Shown: positions 48,901 through 61,454, counted from the stretch's first letter. The stretch: 64,000 bases of DNA from Doris montereyensis (GCA_037039925.1 JAXRKP010000344.1:260021-324020), one strand, 5' to 3'. Numbers and translations: made by a program. The notes: generated from the letters alone by a model not told the origin.

Positions 48901-51900
48901 CACCTGACTCTAGACACTATGAGGAATAAAAATGAAACACCTGACTCTAGACACTATGAGGAATAAAAATGAAACACTTGACTCTAGACACCATCTGAAA
49001 CAGACACTATGAGGAATAAAAATGAAACATCTGACTCTAGACACTATCAGAAATAAAAATTTAAACACCTGACTCTAGACACTATCAGAAATAAAATTTA
49101 AAACACCTGACTCTATACACCATAAGGAATAAAAATGAAATACCTGACTCTAGACACTATGATCTGGAATAAGGAAAAAAATGAAACACCTGACTCTAGG
49201 CACTATAAGGAATAAAAATGGAACATCTGACTCTAGACATTATGATGAATAAAAATGAAACACCTGACTCTAGACACTATGAGGAATAAAAATGAAACAT
49301 CTGACTCTAGACACTATGAGGAATAAAAATGAAACATCTGACTCTAGACACTATGAGGAATAAAAATGAAACATCTGACTCTAGACACTATGAGGAATAA
49401 AAATGAAACATCTGACTCTAGACACCATGAGGAATAAAAATGAAACACCTGACTCTAGACACTATGAGGAATAAAAATGAAACATGACTCTAGACAATCA
49501 GGAATAAAAATGAAACACCTGACTCTAGACACTATGAGGAATAAAATTTAAAACATCTGACTCTAGACACTATCAGGAATACAAATTTAAACACCTGACT
49601 CTAGACACTATCAGAAATAAAAAATTTAAACACCTGACTCTAGACACTATGAGAAATAAAATGGAACACCTGACTCAGACACTATCAGGAATAAAAATGG
49701 AACACCTGACTCTAGACACTATAAGGAATAAAAATGAAACACCTGACTTTAGACACTATAAGGAATAAAAATGAAACATCTGACTCTAGACACTATAAGG
49801 AATAAAAAATGAAACATCTGACTCTAGACACTATAAGGAATAAAAATGAAACATCTGACTCTAGACACTATAAGGAATAAAAAATGAAACATCTGACTCT
49901 AGACACTATAAGGAATAAAAAATGAAACATCTGACTCTAGACACTATAAGGAATAAAATGAAACACCTGACTTTAGACACTATAAGGAATAAAAATGAAA
50001 CATCTGACTCAAGACACTATAATGAATAAAAATGAAACATCTGACCCTAGACACTAGAGGGAATAAAAATGAAACACCTGACTCTAGACACTATGAGGAA
50101 TAAAAATGAAACATTTGACTCTAGACACTATCAGGAATAAAAATGAAACACCTGACTCTAGACACTATGAGAAATAAAAATGAAACACCTGACTCTAGAC
50201 ACTATAAGGAATAACAATGAAACACCTGACTCTAGACACTATGAGAAATAAAAATGAAACACCTGACTCTAGACACTATGAGGAATAAAAATGAAACACC
50301 TGACTCTAGACACCATCAGGAATAAAAATGAAACACCTGATTCTAGACACTATAAGGAAGAAAAAATGAAACATCTGACTCTAGGCACTATGAGGAATAA
50401 AAATGAAACACTTGACTCCAGACACCATAAGGAATAAAAATGAAACACCAGACTCTAGGCACTATAAGGAATAAAAATGGAACATCTGACTCTAGACACT
50501 ATGAGGAATAAAAATGAAACATCTGACTCTAGACACTATGAGGAATAAAAATGAAACATCTGACTCTAGACACTATGAGGAATGAAAATGAAATACCTGA
50601 CTCTAGGCACTATGAGGAATAAAAATGAAATACCTGACCCTAGACACCATCAGGAATAAAAATGAAACACCTGACTCTAGACACCATCAGGAATAAAATG
50701 AAACACCTGACTCTAGGCACTATGAGGAATAAAATTTAAAACATCTGACTCTAGACACTATCAGAAATAAAAACTTTAACACCTGACTCTAGACACTATC
50801 AGAAATAAAAATTTAAACACCTGACTCTAGACACTATCAGAAATAAAATTTAAAACACCTGACTCTATACACCATAAGGAATAAAAATGAAACACCTGAC
50901 TCTAGACACTATGAGGAATAAAAAATGAAACATCTGACTCTAGACACTATAAGGAATAAAAATGAAACACCTGACTCTAGACACTATAAGAAATAAAAAT
51001 GAAACGCCTGACTCTAGACACTATCAGAAAAAAAAATGAAACACCTGACTCTAGACACTATAAGGAATAAAAATGAAACATCTGACTCAAGACACTATAA
51101 TGAATAAAAATGAAACATCTGACCCTAGACACTAGAAGGAATAAAAATGAAACACCTGACTCTAGATACTATATGGAATAAAAATGAAACATCTGACTCA
51201 AGACACTATAATGACTAAAAATGAGACATCTGACCCTAGACACTAGAAGGAATAAAAATGAAACACCTGACTCTAGACACTAGAAGGAATAAAAATGAAA
51301 CATCTGACTATATACACCATAAGGAATAAAAATGAAACACCTGACTCTAGACACTATGAGGAATAAAAAATGAAACATTTGACTCTAGACACTATAAGGA
51401 ATAAAAATGAAACACCTGACTCTAGACACTATAAGAAATAAAAATGAAACGCCTGACTCTACACACTATAAGGAATAAAAATGAAACATCTGACTCTAGA
51501 CACTATAAGGAATAAAAATGAAACATCTGACTCTAGACACTATAAGGAATAAAAATGAAACACCTGACTCTAGACACTATGAGGAATAAAAATGAAACAT
51601 CTGACTCTAGAGACTGTAAGGAAGAAAATGAAACATCTGACTCTAGACACTATAAGGAAGAAAAATGAAACATCTGACTCTAGACACTATAAGGAATAAA
51701 AATGAAACACCTGACTATAGACACCCTCACAAACAAAAAATGAAACATTTGACTCTAGACACTATTAGGAATATAACTGAAACCTCCAACTCTAGACACT
51801 ATCAGTAACAAAAATGAAGCATCTGACTCTAGACACTAAAGGGAACAAAAATGAAACATCTGACTCTTGGCACTAGAAGGAACAAAAATAAAACATCTGA

Positions 51901-54775
51901 CTCTAGGCATTAAAATGGATAAAAATGAAACATCTGACTCTAGACACTAGAAGTAACAAAAATGAAACATCTAACTATAGGCATTTGAAGGAACAAACAT
52001 GAAACATCTGACTATAGGCATTTGAAGGAACAAACATGAAACATCTGACTATAGGCATTTGAAGGAACAAACATGAAACATCTGACTATAGGCATTTGAA
52101 AGAACAAACAGGAAACATCTGACTATAGGCATTTGAAGGAACAAACATGAAACATCTGACTATAGGCATTTGAAGGAACAAACATGAAACATCTGACTAT
52201 AGGCATTTGAAGGAACAAACATGAAATATCTGACTATAGGCATTTGAAGGAACAAACATGAAATATTTGACTATAGGCACTAGAAGGAACAAACATGAAA
52301 CATCTGACTATAGGCATTTGAAGGAACAAACATGAAATATCTGACTATAGGCATTTGAAGGAACACACATGAAATATCTGACTATAGGCATTTGAAGGAA
52401 CAAACATGAAACATCTGACTATAGGCATTTGAAGGAACAAACATGAAACATCTGACTATAGGCATTTGAAGGAACAAACATGAAACATCTGACTATAAGC
52501 ACTAGAAGGAACAAACATGAAGCATCTGACTATAGGCACTAGAAGGAACAAACATGAAACATCTGACTATAGGAATTTGAAGGAACAAACATGAAACATC
52601 TGACTATATGCACTAGAAGGAACAAACATGAAATATCTGACTATAGGCATTTAAAGGCACAAACATGAAATATCTGACTATAGGCATTTGAAGGAACAAC
52701 CATGAAACATCTGACTATAGGCATTTGAAGGAACAAACATGAAACATCTGACTAAAGGCACTAGAAGGAACAAACATGAAACATCTGACTATAGGCATTT
52801 TAAGGAACAAACAGGAAACATCTGACTATAGGCATTTGAAGGAACAAACATGAAACATCTGACTATAGGCACTAGAAGGGAAATATCTGACTATTTAAAG
52901 GAAGGAACAAACATGAAACATCTGACTATAGGCATTAGAAGGAACAAACATGAAATATCTGACTATAGGCATTTGAAGGAACAAACATGAAACATCTGAT
53001 TATAGGCATTTGAAGGAACAAACATGAAATATCTGACTATAGGCACTTGAAGGAACAAACATGAAATATCTGACTATAGGCATTTGAAGGAACAAACATG
53101 AAACATCTGACTATAGGCATTTGAAGGAACAAACATGAAACATCTGACTACAGGCATTTAGAAGGAACAAACATGAAACATCTGACTACAGGCATTTGAA
53201 GGAACAAACATGAAATATCTGACTATAGGCATTTGAAGGAACAAACATGAAATATCTGACTATAGGCATTTGAAGGAACAAACATGAAACATCTGACTAT
53301 AGGCACTAGAAGGAACAAACATGAAACATCTGACTATAGGCACTAGAAGGAACAAACATGAAACATCTGACTATAGGTATTAGAAGGAACAAACATGAAA
53401 TATCTGACTATAGGCACTAGAAGGAACAAAAATGAAACATCTGACTATAGGCATTTGAAGGAACAAACATGAAATATCTGACTATAGGCATTTGAAGGAA
53501 CAAACATGAAATATCTGACTATAGGCATTTAAAGAAACAAACATGAAATATCTGACTATAGGCACTAGAAGGAACAAACATGAAATATCTGACTATAGGC
53601 ATTTGAAGGAACAAACATGAAATATCTGACTATAGGCACTAGAAGGAACAAACATGAAATATCTGACTATAGGAATTTGAAGAAACAAACATGAAATATC
53701 TGACTATAGGCATTAGAAGGAACAAAAATGAAATATCTGACTATAGGCACTAGAAGGAACAAACATGAAACATCTGACTATAGGCATTAGAAGAAACAAA
53801 CATGAAATATCTGACTATAGGCATTAGAAGGAACAAAAATGAAACATCTGACTATAGGCATTTGAAGGAACAAACATGAAATATCTGACTTTAGGCATTT
53901 GAAGAAACAAACATGAAACATCTGACTATAGGCATTAGAAGGAACAAACATGAAACATCTGACTATAGGCACTAGAAGGAACAAACATGAAACATCTGAC
54001 TATAGGCATTTGAAGAAACAAACATGAAATATCTGACTATAGGCATTAGAAGAAACAAACATGAAATATCTGACTATAGGCATTAGAAGGAAAAAAATGA
54101 AACATCTGACTATAGGAATTTGAAGAAACAAACATGAAATATCTGACTATAGGCATTTGAAGGAACAAACATGAAACATCTGACTATAGGCATTTGAAGG
54201 AACAAACATGAAATATCTGACCATAGGTATTTGAAGGAACAAACATGAAACATCTGACTATAGGCATTAGAAGGAACAAATATGAAATATCTGACTATAG
54301 GCACTAGAAGGAACAAACATGAAACATCTGACTATAGGCACTAGAAGGAACAAACATGAAATATCTGACTATGAAGAAACAAACAGGTACTAGAAGGAAC
54401 AAACATGAAACATCTGACTATAGGCACTAGAAGGAACAAACATGAAACATCTGACTATAGGCACTAGAAGGAACAAACATGAAACATCTGACTATAGGCA
54501 CTAGAAGGAACAAACATGAAATATCTGACTATAGGCACTAGAAGGAACAAACATGAAACATCTGACTATAGGTACTAGAAGGAACAAACATGAAACATCT
54601 GACTATAGGCACAAGAAGGAACAAACATGAAACATCTGACTATAGGCACTAGAAGGAACAAAAATGAAACATCTGACTATAGGCTCTAGAAGGAACAAAC
54701 TTGAAACATCTGACTATGGGCACTAGAAGGAACAAAAATGAAACATCTGACTATAGGCACTATCAAGAAAAAAAT
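45954..54775 (-). repeat. 37-bp minisatellite seeded on the exon-7 splice acceptor, about 240 copies
   Basis: Sense-strand unit: a T-rich stretch, TTTTTATTCCTCATAG, then TGTCTAGAGTCAG; the true junction reads TTTGTTCTTTATAG/TGCCTAGAGTCAG. Proximal copies (45,990-51,900) mostly have CTCTAGACACTATGAGGAAT on the plus strand. Distal copies (51,950-54,775) have CTATAGGCATTTGAAGGAAC or CTATAGGCACTAGAAGGAAC. The array occupies most of intron 6. Segments are duplicated at larger scale: the CACCATCAGGAATAAAAATG-type block recurs near 46.86, 47.54, 48.17, 50.30 and 50.65 kb. Confidence 0.97.
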
Positions 54776-55005
54776 GATGCAGTCCGTTGATAAGGACAAA
54801 CAAAACGTTGCTCTCAGATGGGTGTGTGGATAAGAAAAAGGACAAAACTGTCATTTGAGTGTACAATACAAAATGAAAATTTACCTAACTATTTTTGTAC
54901 CTTTTTTACACCTTCACGAGGCTGATATCAACACAATAAGTGCATCTTAAATGATCTCTTTTAACAACCATTGTTAAGTTTGATTACAATGTCCAGTGAA
55001 TGTTT

Positions 55006-55207
55006 TTTACTCTTATAGTACTGTGTGTTTTGATTGTATCATTGTTACAACAATATTGTTACCATTTATTGATACCGTACAAATTATTATATTATTCTAG
55101 TAACTGTATTTGCTTCATGCTATGTCATTTTAAGTGTGATGCTGGTGTCATTGTTTCAACCATACTGTTATCATTTATTGGTACCATAAAAATTATCATA
55201 TTACACA
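55006..55207 (+). repeat. About 110-bp tandem repeat, left part
   Basis: TAACTGTATTTGCTTCATGC, TATGTCATTTTAAGTGTGAT, GTCATTGTTTCAACCATACT and ATTTATTGGTACC recur to the right of the foldback element at 55,857-56,010 (two further copies). Confidence 0.85.
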
Positions 55208-55208
55208 A

Positions 55209-55475
55209 GGCGAAATATGATAATAAGTGACAACTCCACTAATAAAGACAGAACAAACACGTGACGTTTCGGGTATAACTCTTCGTCAGACAACAAACGA
55301 GAAATATCTAGAATTTTTGACTTGATTGATACTTCCTTTCATTCATTCTCTATCATTTCTTCTTTCTAGACCCAGTGAGATATAGATCTAGTCTTATAGT
55401 TATCCTATTTTTTCGTTCTTGTTTCCCATACTCACCTCTCTCTCTCCTTTCTTTCTTCCCTGCCTTTTTTTCTTC

Positions 55476-55508
<33 letters not shown>

Positions 55509-55811
55509 CTTCTCTCTATCTCCTTCTCACCTTTTATTACTTACTTATTTTCATATTTTCATTTCATTCTAGATCTGAACCTTCCATTCTAGCTTATTCT
55601 TCACATTCCCCTCTACTACGTTTCTTATCATCACTGTCTTTTTCTTTCTTTCTTCCTCCTTTCTGTTTTTCTTCTGACATCACGTTTTGTGATGCCTGAG
55701 GTAGTACTTAGATCTAGATTCTAGATATTTCTCGTTTGTTGTCTGGTGAAGGGTTATACCTGTTTGTTCTGTCTTTATTAGTAGAGTTGTCACTTATTGT
55801 CATATTTCGCC
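55209..55811. mobile_element. Foldback element with about 100-bp inverted arms
   Basis: The left arm 55,209-55,312 and right arm 55,720-55,811 are reverse complements (GGCGAAATATGATAATAAGT against ACTTATTGTCATATTTCGCC and so on inward to CTAGATATTTCTCG). The right arm lacks about 12 bases present in the left. The interior is pyrimidine-rich, with a CT tract at 55,481-55,508. It splits the 110-bp tandem repeat. The left arm on the minus strand contains CTGACGA ... CCCGAAACGTC, like a hammerhead core and Penelope-type termini. Confidence 0.85.
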
Positions 55812-55856
55812 TTTGACTTCACTCCACTGTGGCTCCTTTGTATTATTCACATTATA

Positions 55857-56010
55857 CAAGTAACTGTATTTGCCTCATTCTGTGACATTTTAAGTGTGAT
55901 GCTTGTGTCATTGTTTCAACATTATTGTTATTATTTATTAATACCGTACAAATTATCATATTATACAAGTAACTGTATTTGCCTCATGCTATGTCATTTT
56001 AAGTGTCTTA
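55857..56010 (+). repeat. About 110-bp tandem repeat, right part
   Basis: AAGTAACTGTATTTGCCTCA occurs at 55,858 and 55,967, with GTGATGCTTGTGTCATTGTT between. Same repeat as 55,006-55,207. Confidence 0.85.
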
Positions 56011-56057
56011 TTTTTAAAAGCATTGCACAATGTTCTCTTATTGTGTATTACGATTTT

Positions 56058-56128
56058 CATGACATGTGGTACATTCTATAACATGTTACTATTCATGGCA
56101 TGTGGTACATTCTATAACATGTTACTAA
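56058..56128 (+). repeat. 36-bp repeat, two copies
   Basis: CATGTGGTACATTCTATAAC followed by ATGTTACT occurs twice in tandem. Confidence 0.88.
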
Positions 56129-56274
56129 CAATGTCGGATATGCGCTACATGAATTCTATCTATTAGTATTATTATTTTAAATGAAAAGTATTGCCAGTAC
56201 CAAAGTACATATTATATGATACTATGATACACGCTATTTCATATTAACAGAGATACACCCGATATTCTATTTAC

Positions 56275-56491
56275 CGATTTCATCAGACTTAGATGACAAC
56301 AGCACTGACGAAGTCTAAGCAGCAAAACAAGTAAATGACTTCCTGTGGCTCTCCCAGCAGGCTGAGCGTTTGAAGGCGCATCAACGGCAGCAAAGCGACC
56401 GGACGCGCCAACAGGCCTAGAAGATTTATCAGCAGTCGCCTTACTATTTGTGGAACCTTTATGTCTATGTACGTAGTCTTGCACAGTTGAT
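56275..56491 (-). CDS. TTF2: TTF2 exon 6
   Basis: Acceptor GCCTTCATCTCCAG; donor AAATCG/GTAAAT. Reads STVQDYVHRHKG, a low-complexity linker rich in Ala, Gly and Ser with higher GC than surrounding DNA, then HLLVLLLRLRQCCCHLSLMK. The last segment matches human HILSQLLRLRQCCCHLSLLK and is diagnostic of TTF2. Enters in phase 2, exits in phase 0. Confidence 0.97.
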
Positions 56492-56991
56492 CTGGAGATG
56501 AAGGCGTGCGGAATATTTATATATATATATATATTTGCCAGTAGCAAATAGATCTTCTTTACAAAAAATACAATTTTCCTTCACATCTACTAACAATGTC
56601 CCTGTAGTATCTTACTATTGCTTATCAAAGAACATATCTTTTTAAAGAAATTGCAGAATTGAAGTCATCGAGTAATATCTCAACTATCATTTCAACGCTT
56701 ATAAATAAAACAATATCTTAGTCTTTGACAGCATTTGCTGGGGAAGAAATATCATAGGAAATGATAAAGTCAAGAAAACGACATGGAATATTGTAAAAGT
56801 GCCTATCTACGGATGTGTAAGAATGCAAAGAAATGTAACCTTCACAGAAGGAAACAGAAAATGTCAGGACAGAAAAACAGATCATTTTGGGTATATAAAC
56901 TCATACACCTGAAAGTAGAATGGGAACTGATAAAGAAAATATAGAAAGAAAATTAATGGACTCGAATTTAGTATACAAGGCTTGGACTTAC
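56492..56991 (-). other. TTF2: TTF2 intron 5
   Basis: 500 bases, AT-rich, with a TA run at 56,519-56,535 close to the acceptor. Nothing else recognised. Confidence 0.8.
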
Positions 56992-57169
56992 AGCGTTTTA
57001 CGGAACAGTTTGTCATAAACAGTTCTTTCTTCTGAGCACAATTCAACACAAATTGTATGAGATTTCCTGGGCGGAAGCTTTATCATTGGTTGTCCATTTG
57101 AGTGGAGGTCTGTTTTTAACCTTCGCAGCATGAAAGCTTTCACAATTGTATTCACGCGCTTCGTGCTCT
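56992..57169 (-). CDS. TTF2: TTF2 exon 5
   Basis: Acceptor ATCACTCTTAG; donor ACGCT/GTAAGT. Reads STKRVNTIVKAFMLRRLKTD, then LHSNGQPMIKLPPRKS and ELCSEERTVYDKLFRKT. It matches human LLLRRTKDQL...LPQRKFQLHHLKLSEDEETVYN, the SNF2 'LRRxKxxL' linker between the two RecA lobes. Phases agree on both sides. Confidence 0.97.
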
Positions 57170-57790
57170 CTAAGAGTGATGATCATGGTGAGAAAAGATC
57201 ATAATGGAGGAATATATGATAAATGATGTTTAAATAAACTGACACAATCGATCATTTAGCAACATAGCTTACTTTTAGAAATTATCTCTGTGTTTGTGTC
57301 TTTGTGACAGTGACTGCCTTCCTCATCATATCGTGTCAGAGGCTAGGTAGGTCATTTGACCTATTCCCCATAGATCTTAATACAATCATGGAGTTTTAAA
57401 AGTGATTGAACCTATAATAATCAATCAGGACAATGCACATTCATTCATCATACAAATGTTTTATATTATAGAGCTCCATATCAATGGCATTTTCAAAAGA
57501 ATTAATATTTTTTTAATTTTTTGTTTTGAACTGTAAACTGTATCATCCATGATTTATTTGTGTGATAGTGGTACTGTTACATAATATCTATTCCAGATTG
57601 TTTTCAGTTCAATTTATTGTCACAATGAAAAACAACAAGAGACTAGAAAAATGGAAGTTGGCAAACTATATCTTTAATTTACTTTAAATGATATTTCATG
57701 GTTTAAAAAGTAGACAAAACACAGGTTTGTTAGGTTTTACACAACATCTTACATCCAAATACGAAAGACCAAAAAAACAAAACAACATAC
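57170..57790 (-). other. TTF2: TTF2 intron 4
   Basis: 620 bases, AT-rich. A LINE-tail-like fragment (TTCAATTTATTGTCACAATG) lies at 57,604-57,650. No other structure. Confidence 0.7.
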
Positions 57791-57855
57791 CATGGGCCAA
57801 TTCAATGTGTTTCTTCCAAACTTTCAATTCATCAAAAGGACTGAATTGGAGAAAT
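57791..57855 (-). CDS. TTF2: TTF2 exon 4
   Basis: 65-base exon, acceptor CTGGATGTTTCAG, donor CCATG/GTATGT. Reads FLQFSPFDELKVWKKHIELA, matching human FLRCSPFDEFNLWRSQVDN right after motif III. The first base completes an Arg codon begun by exon 3. Phases agree with both neighbours. Confidence 0.96.
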
Positions 57856-57892
57856 CTGAAACATCCAGTACACAAAATAAGAGATCATTTAT

Positions 57893-57933
57893 GTATGTAT
57901 GTATGTATGTATGTATGTATGTATGTATGTATG

Positions 57934-57963
<30 letters not shown>
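57893..57963. repeat. (ATGT)n microsatellite
   Basis: About 17 ATGT units in intron 3, 38 bases upstream (sense) of the exon-4 acceptor. On the sense strand it reads ACAT. Confidence 0.97.
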
Positions 57964-57965
<2 letters not shown>

Positions 57966-58315
57966 CTTTAAATTTTCCAACTTGCATAATTAATATTATT
58001 CCAGAGAACATTGATAATTTAATTTGAATCAACCTAACCCCTTTCAAGGAAAATCCACCTTTCTGGAAATATGTGACAGTAGTTTTGCGAACTCAGAATA
58101 GCTTTTCCTGATTTTGATCCCAATTTTTCTCTGAGTCTCTGCTCTGCCGTTAACTTAGGGTGCCTTTCAAAAAAAAATTACAGATGACCGTCATTTAGTT
58201 ACTTTCATGTTAAATACAGACTTACGGACTCAAAGTCAAAGGAACGTACACAATATATGTTTTCTACATATTGGTTGGCGGCTATGCAATAATAATTTGC
58301 CATAATGTTATCAGA

Positions 58316-58360
58316 ATCAGCCTATAGATGCTATATAAATGATATATATTATTATTATTT
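58316..58360 (+). mobile_element. LINE/SINE tail fragment (GCTATATAAAT motif)
   Basis: GATGCTATATAAATGATATA followed by an ATT run, the same kind of tail as at 61,343 and 63,834. Resembles the conserved 3' tail of L2/CR1-type elements. Confidence 0.5.
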
Positions 58361-58397
58361 ATCAAAGAGATACTTATTTTCTCATTTGCCTTTATAC

Positions 58398-58585
58398 CTC
58401 ATCAGTGAGTAAATGTCCTTCAAATCGTTTTGAATGGGAGTTCCTGTCAGGGCCCACCTATAGGCAGCTCTCAGTCGACACACAGACTGGGATTTGATGG
58501 ACTTGTGGTTCCTGATTTCATGGGCCTCATCCAGGATGATTCTTTCCCAACTAATCCTCAGTAGTAGCGGTTGGTCCTCCCGTTT
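58398..58585 (-). CDS. TTF2: TTF2 exon 3 (DEAH box, motifs II and III)
   Basis: Acceptor TTATTTCAG; donor TGATGAG/GTATAA. Reads LLLRISWERIILDEAHEIRN, then ALTGTPIQNDLKDIYSLM: the Walker B/DEAH Mg-ATP binding motif II and motif III. Closely matches human LLRIAWARIILDEAHNVKN and VTGTPIQNNLLDMYSLL. Phase 0 entry, two bases carried over to exon 4. Confidence 0.98.
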
Positions 58586-59256
<671 letters not shown>

Positions 59257-59392
59257 CTTATCTGATGGAATTGAAATCTCTGTCTCTTGCTCTTTGTATT
59301 GAACTGGTTTCTCAACTTCGCTTTCCTTATGAGCACCAACTTCACGGCTTACAATGCCATACGTAGTAATGACAATGTCATGATCAATCAAT
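59257..59392 (-). CDS. TTF2: TTF2 exon 2
   Basis: Acceptor TTAATTCAATGTCAG; donor GATAAG/GTATCT. Reads LIDHDIVITTYGIVSREVGA, then an acidic/polar loop ending EISIPSDK. Equivalent to human TYDIVITTYSLVAKEI and the insert before the DEAH block. Phases fit both neighbours. Confidence 0.96.
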
Positions 59393-59799
59393 CTGACATT
59401 GAATTAAAAGAATACAAAAGAAAAGACAGAATTTTACTTAGAGATATAAAAAAACGTGTTTTATTTAAAAATACATTCCTCTAAAATCAACAATTAAATC
59501 AGCCAAGGTGGTATGACCAAATTTGGGAATCAACAATAGCTTCTTGTATTAAAATGAATTTGAATAGTAATACTTTACACTTACACACTCTGTCTCTCTC
59601 TTCCTGTCTCTGTCTCTTTTCTACCATAAAAAAAGTATCTGTCACCCACATCCGTAACATTAATGACAAAGCTTAATAGTCTTAAAGTTCTAGTTTGTTA
59701 TCATTTCAAAGATGATCTGACACTGCGAAATGTAGGGACGACTAATCTCTTGCTTCTACAATAAATAAGAATCGCTATTAAATCTTCTTTAACAATTTT

Positions 59800-60010
59800 T
59801 TTGATGTGATTTGATTTGATTTGATTTAACCACATCCACAACTAAGGTGATCTTGGGAGTTTTTGGTAGGATTTAAAAAAATCAAGAATCACTATTAAAT
59901 CTTCTTTAATATTTTTTTTTATGTGATTTGATTTGATTTGATTTACCCACATCCACAACTAAGGTGATCTCGGGAGTTTTGGTAGGATTTTAAAAAATTT
60001 GCCCGGGCTG
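59800..60010 (+). mobile_element. Interspersed repeat family 4, two adjacent copies
   Basis: GATTTGATTTGATTTNACCC, ACATCCACAACTAAGGTGAT and GGGAGTTTTTGGTAGGATTT occur at 59,805-59,880 and again at 59,925-60,000. The sequence between them (AAGAATC[A/G]CTATTAAATCT) is also duplicated, so a unit of about 120 bases is in tandem. Confidence 0.75.
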
Positions 60011-60240
60011 CCCTGACAACAGCCAAGGAATCTTTAATGTACACAGAGTGTTGTGATCTGCACGGGGGACCTCCTTTTTATCGTCCGTCTCCGATGGGAC
60101 TAGGTGTTGATCCACCTACCTGGACCAGGGGAGTAGATTTTGCTCTGAAAAAACGAGAGCATTTTTCAACTGTTGGCATGGCTCAAACTCTTTCGGTTGA
60201 GAGGCCGACACCTTGCCTCTGGACTACCAAGTCCCCCTTT
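60010..60240 (-). mobile_element. tRNA-like (possibly SINE) element
   Basis: The minus strand contains TTGGTAGTCCAGAGGCAAGG, then TGTCGGCCTCTCAACCGAAA and GAGTTTGAGCCATGC, an A-box to B-box arrangement. The left end joins the second family-4 copy through GCCCGGGCTGCCCTGACAAC, so families 4 and this element may be parts of one longer SINE. Confidence 0.5.
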
Positions 60241-60664
60241 TTTTATGTGAAGTGTGCTACCCAAGAAGCTGTAGTGACTACTGTTATTGTGTCTTGTAAT
60301 CTGTGACTGACGTCCGTGCCCACTGATGATGAAAGACGATTTCTAGGCAATGAGAATCTTCCTATGGTGCTACGACAGGAAGTGGTGACCTTTATATGGG
60401 GAAGTATAGGATGTGAATGTGAGCTATAAAAACGTGCATCCATTAAAATGAAACAAAGTGCGTGAACACACATAACCGTTTGTGTGAATCGTATTACAAA
60501 ATGACCAACACAAGGGTATGACATGTAAACAGAGCTTTTCTCTATACTGATACAAACTGACAATGCCTCATTGACATCATTATTGCAAACTCCTGAATGA
60601 ATACAACAGTCTGCGAACCAGAATGTATCTGAACAGCTTTCTATACATGCTCTGGGTAAAGGTA

Positions 60665-60955
60665 AAAGTTCCTTGAAGGCCATTTCGGCCTATAGAGCCG
60701 GAGCATATCACGGTTTCTATAGCGTGAAGCGGAACAGATGATAATAATCACCTCCTGGGCAGGACACTAGTCTGATGCAGTGTTGTACTCCCAAGATAGT
60801 GCTTGTACCCATTTTCCCCCTGGTCGAGTGGGGAATATGCGTGTTAAGTGTCTTCCCCAAGGAACATGACGTCAGGCCTGGCTTTGCCAGGATTCGAACT
60901 CAGGACCTCTTGATCTCTAGTCCAGCAGCCTGACCATTTGGCCACCGACGTCACT
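60665..60955 (-). mobile_element. tRNA-derived SINE, family 1, copy D
   Basis: Most complete copy. Minus strand: GTCGGTGGCCAAATGGTCAG (A box), AGGTCCTGAGTTCGAATCCT (B box), TTGGGGAAGACACTTAACAC in the body, and an end in GGCCGAAATGGCCTTCAAGG-like sequence. In sense orientation within TTF2 intron 1. Confidence 0.9.
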
Positions 60956-61342
60956 ATTGCTCAGGATATCGACTGAAAAACGCCATGATGATGACCAACA
61001 CAATAACATCAGTCACAGAAATTTTCAATGTTATCTGAAACATATTTCAACTCTTTAATCTTTAATTATTTTGCAATCATAGGCTAGAGCTTACAGATCT
61101 TTAAACATAGCATAATAATTATAGGAGTATTTCCAATCTTTGACAAATGCTCAGCCATCACACAACTTTACAATAAAAATTCCACTCTTTTCATGACACC
61201 AGAAATCATCACAAAACGCAATGAAACACAAATTTCATTTTATTACCATTGTATCTATAAATTCCCAGTTTTATAATGACAATAGTAAGTGACAAAAAAA
61301 AAATGGTTACAAAAAGATAAAATAGCTAAACTTTCAATGACT

Positions 61343-61390
61343 GTTTCGTATAAGGCGCTATATAAATAAATTCTATCATTATTATTATTC
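61343..61390 (+). mobile_element. LINE/SINE tail fragment (GCGCTATATAAA motif)
   Basis: TATAAGGCGCTATATAAATA followed by an ATT run; see also 58,316 and 63,834. Confidence 0.55.
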
Positions 61391-61422
61391 TAAGAGATCG
61401 ATCTTTTGAGAATAAAATGAAT

Positions 61423-61426
<4 letters not shown>

Positions 61427-61453
<27 letters not shown>

Positions 61454-61454
61454 G
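61427..61454. repeat. (CA)n microsatellite
   Basis: About 14 CA units, 100 bases downstream (sense) of the exon-1 donor. Confidence 0.9.

Larger units (their letters stand above)
45971..56274 (-). other. TTF2: TTF2 intron 6
   Basis: A 10.3-kb intron, about 85 percent of which is the 37-bp array. The remaining 1.5 kb (54,776-56,274) holds a 110-bp tandem repeat, a foldback element and a two-copy 36-bp repeat. The donor is AAATCG/GTAAAT and the acceptor is TTTATAG. Confidence 0.85.

Noticed and set aside
53787..54316. Minus-strand frames of 65 and 68 codons with Cys/Phe repeats
   Set aside because: They are translations of three units of the 37-bp array (111 bases equals 37 codons).
60243..60683. 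146-codon minus frame
   Set aside because: Lies in TTF2 intron 1, overlaps a SINE edge and shows no motif or codon signal.
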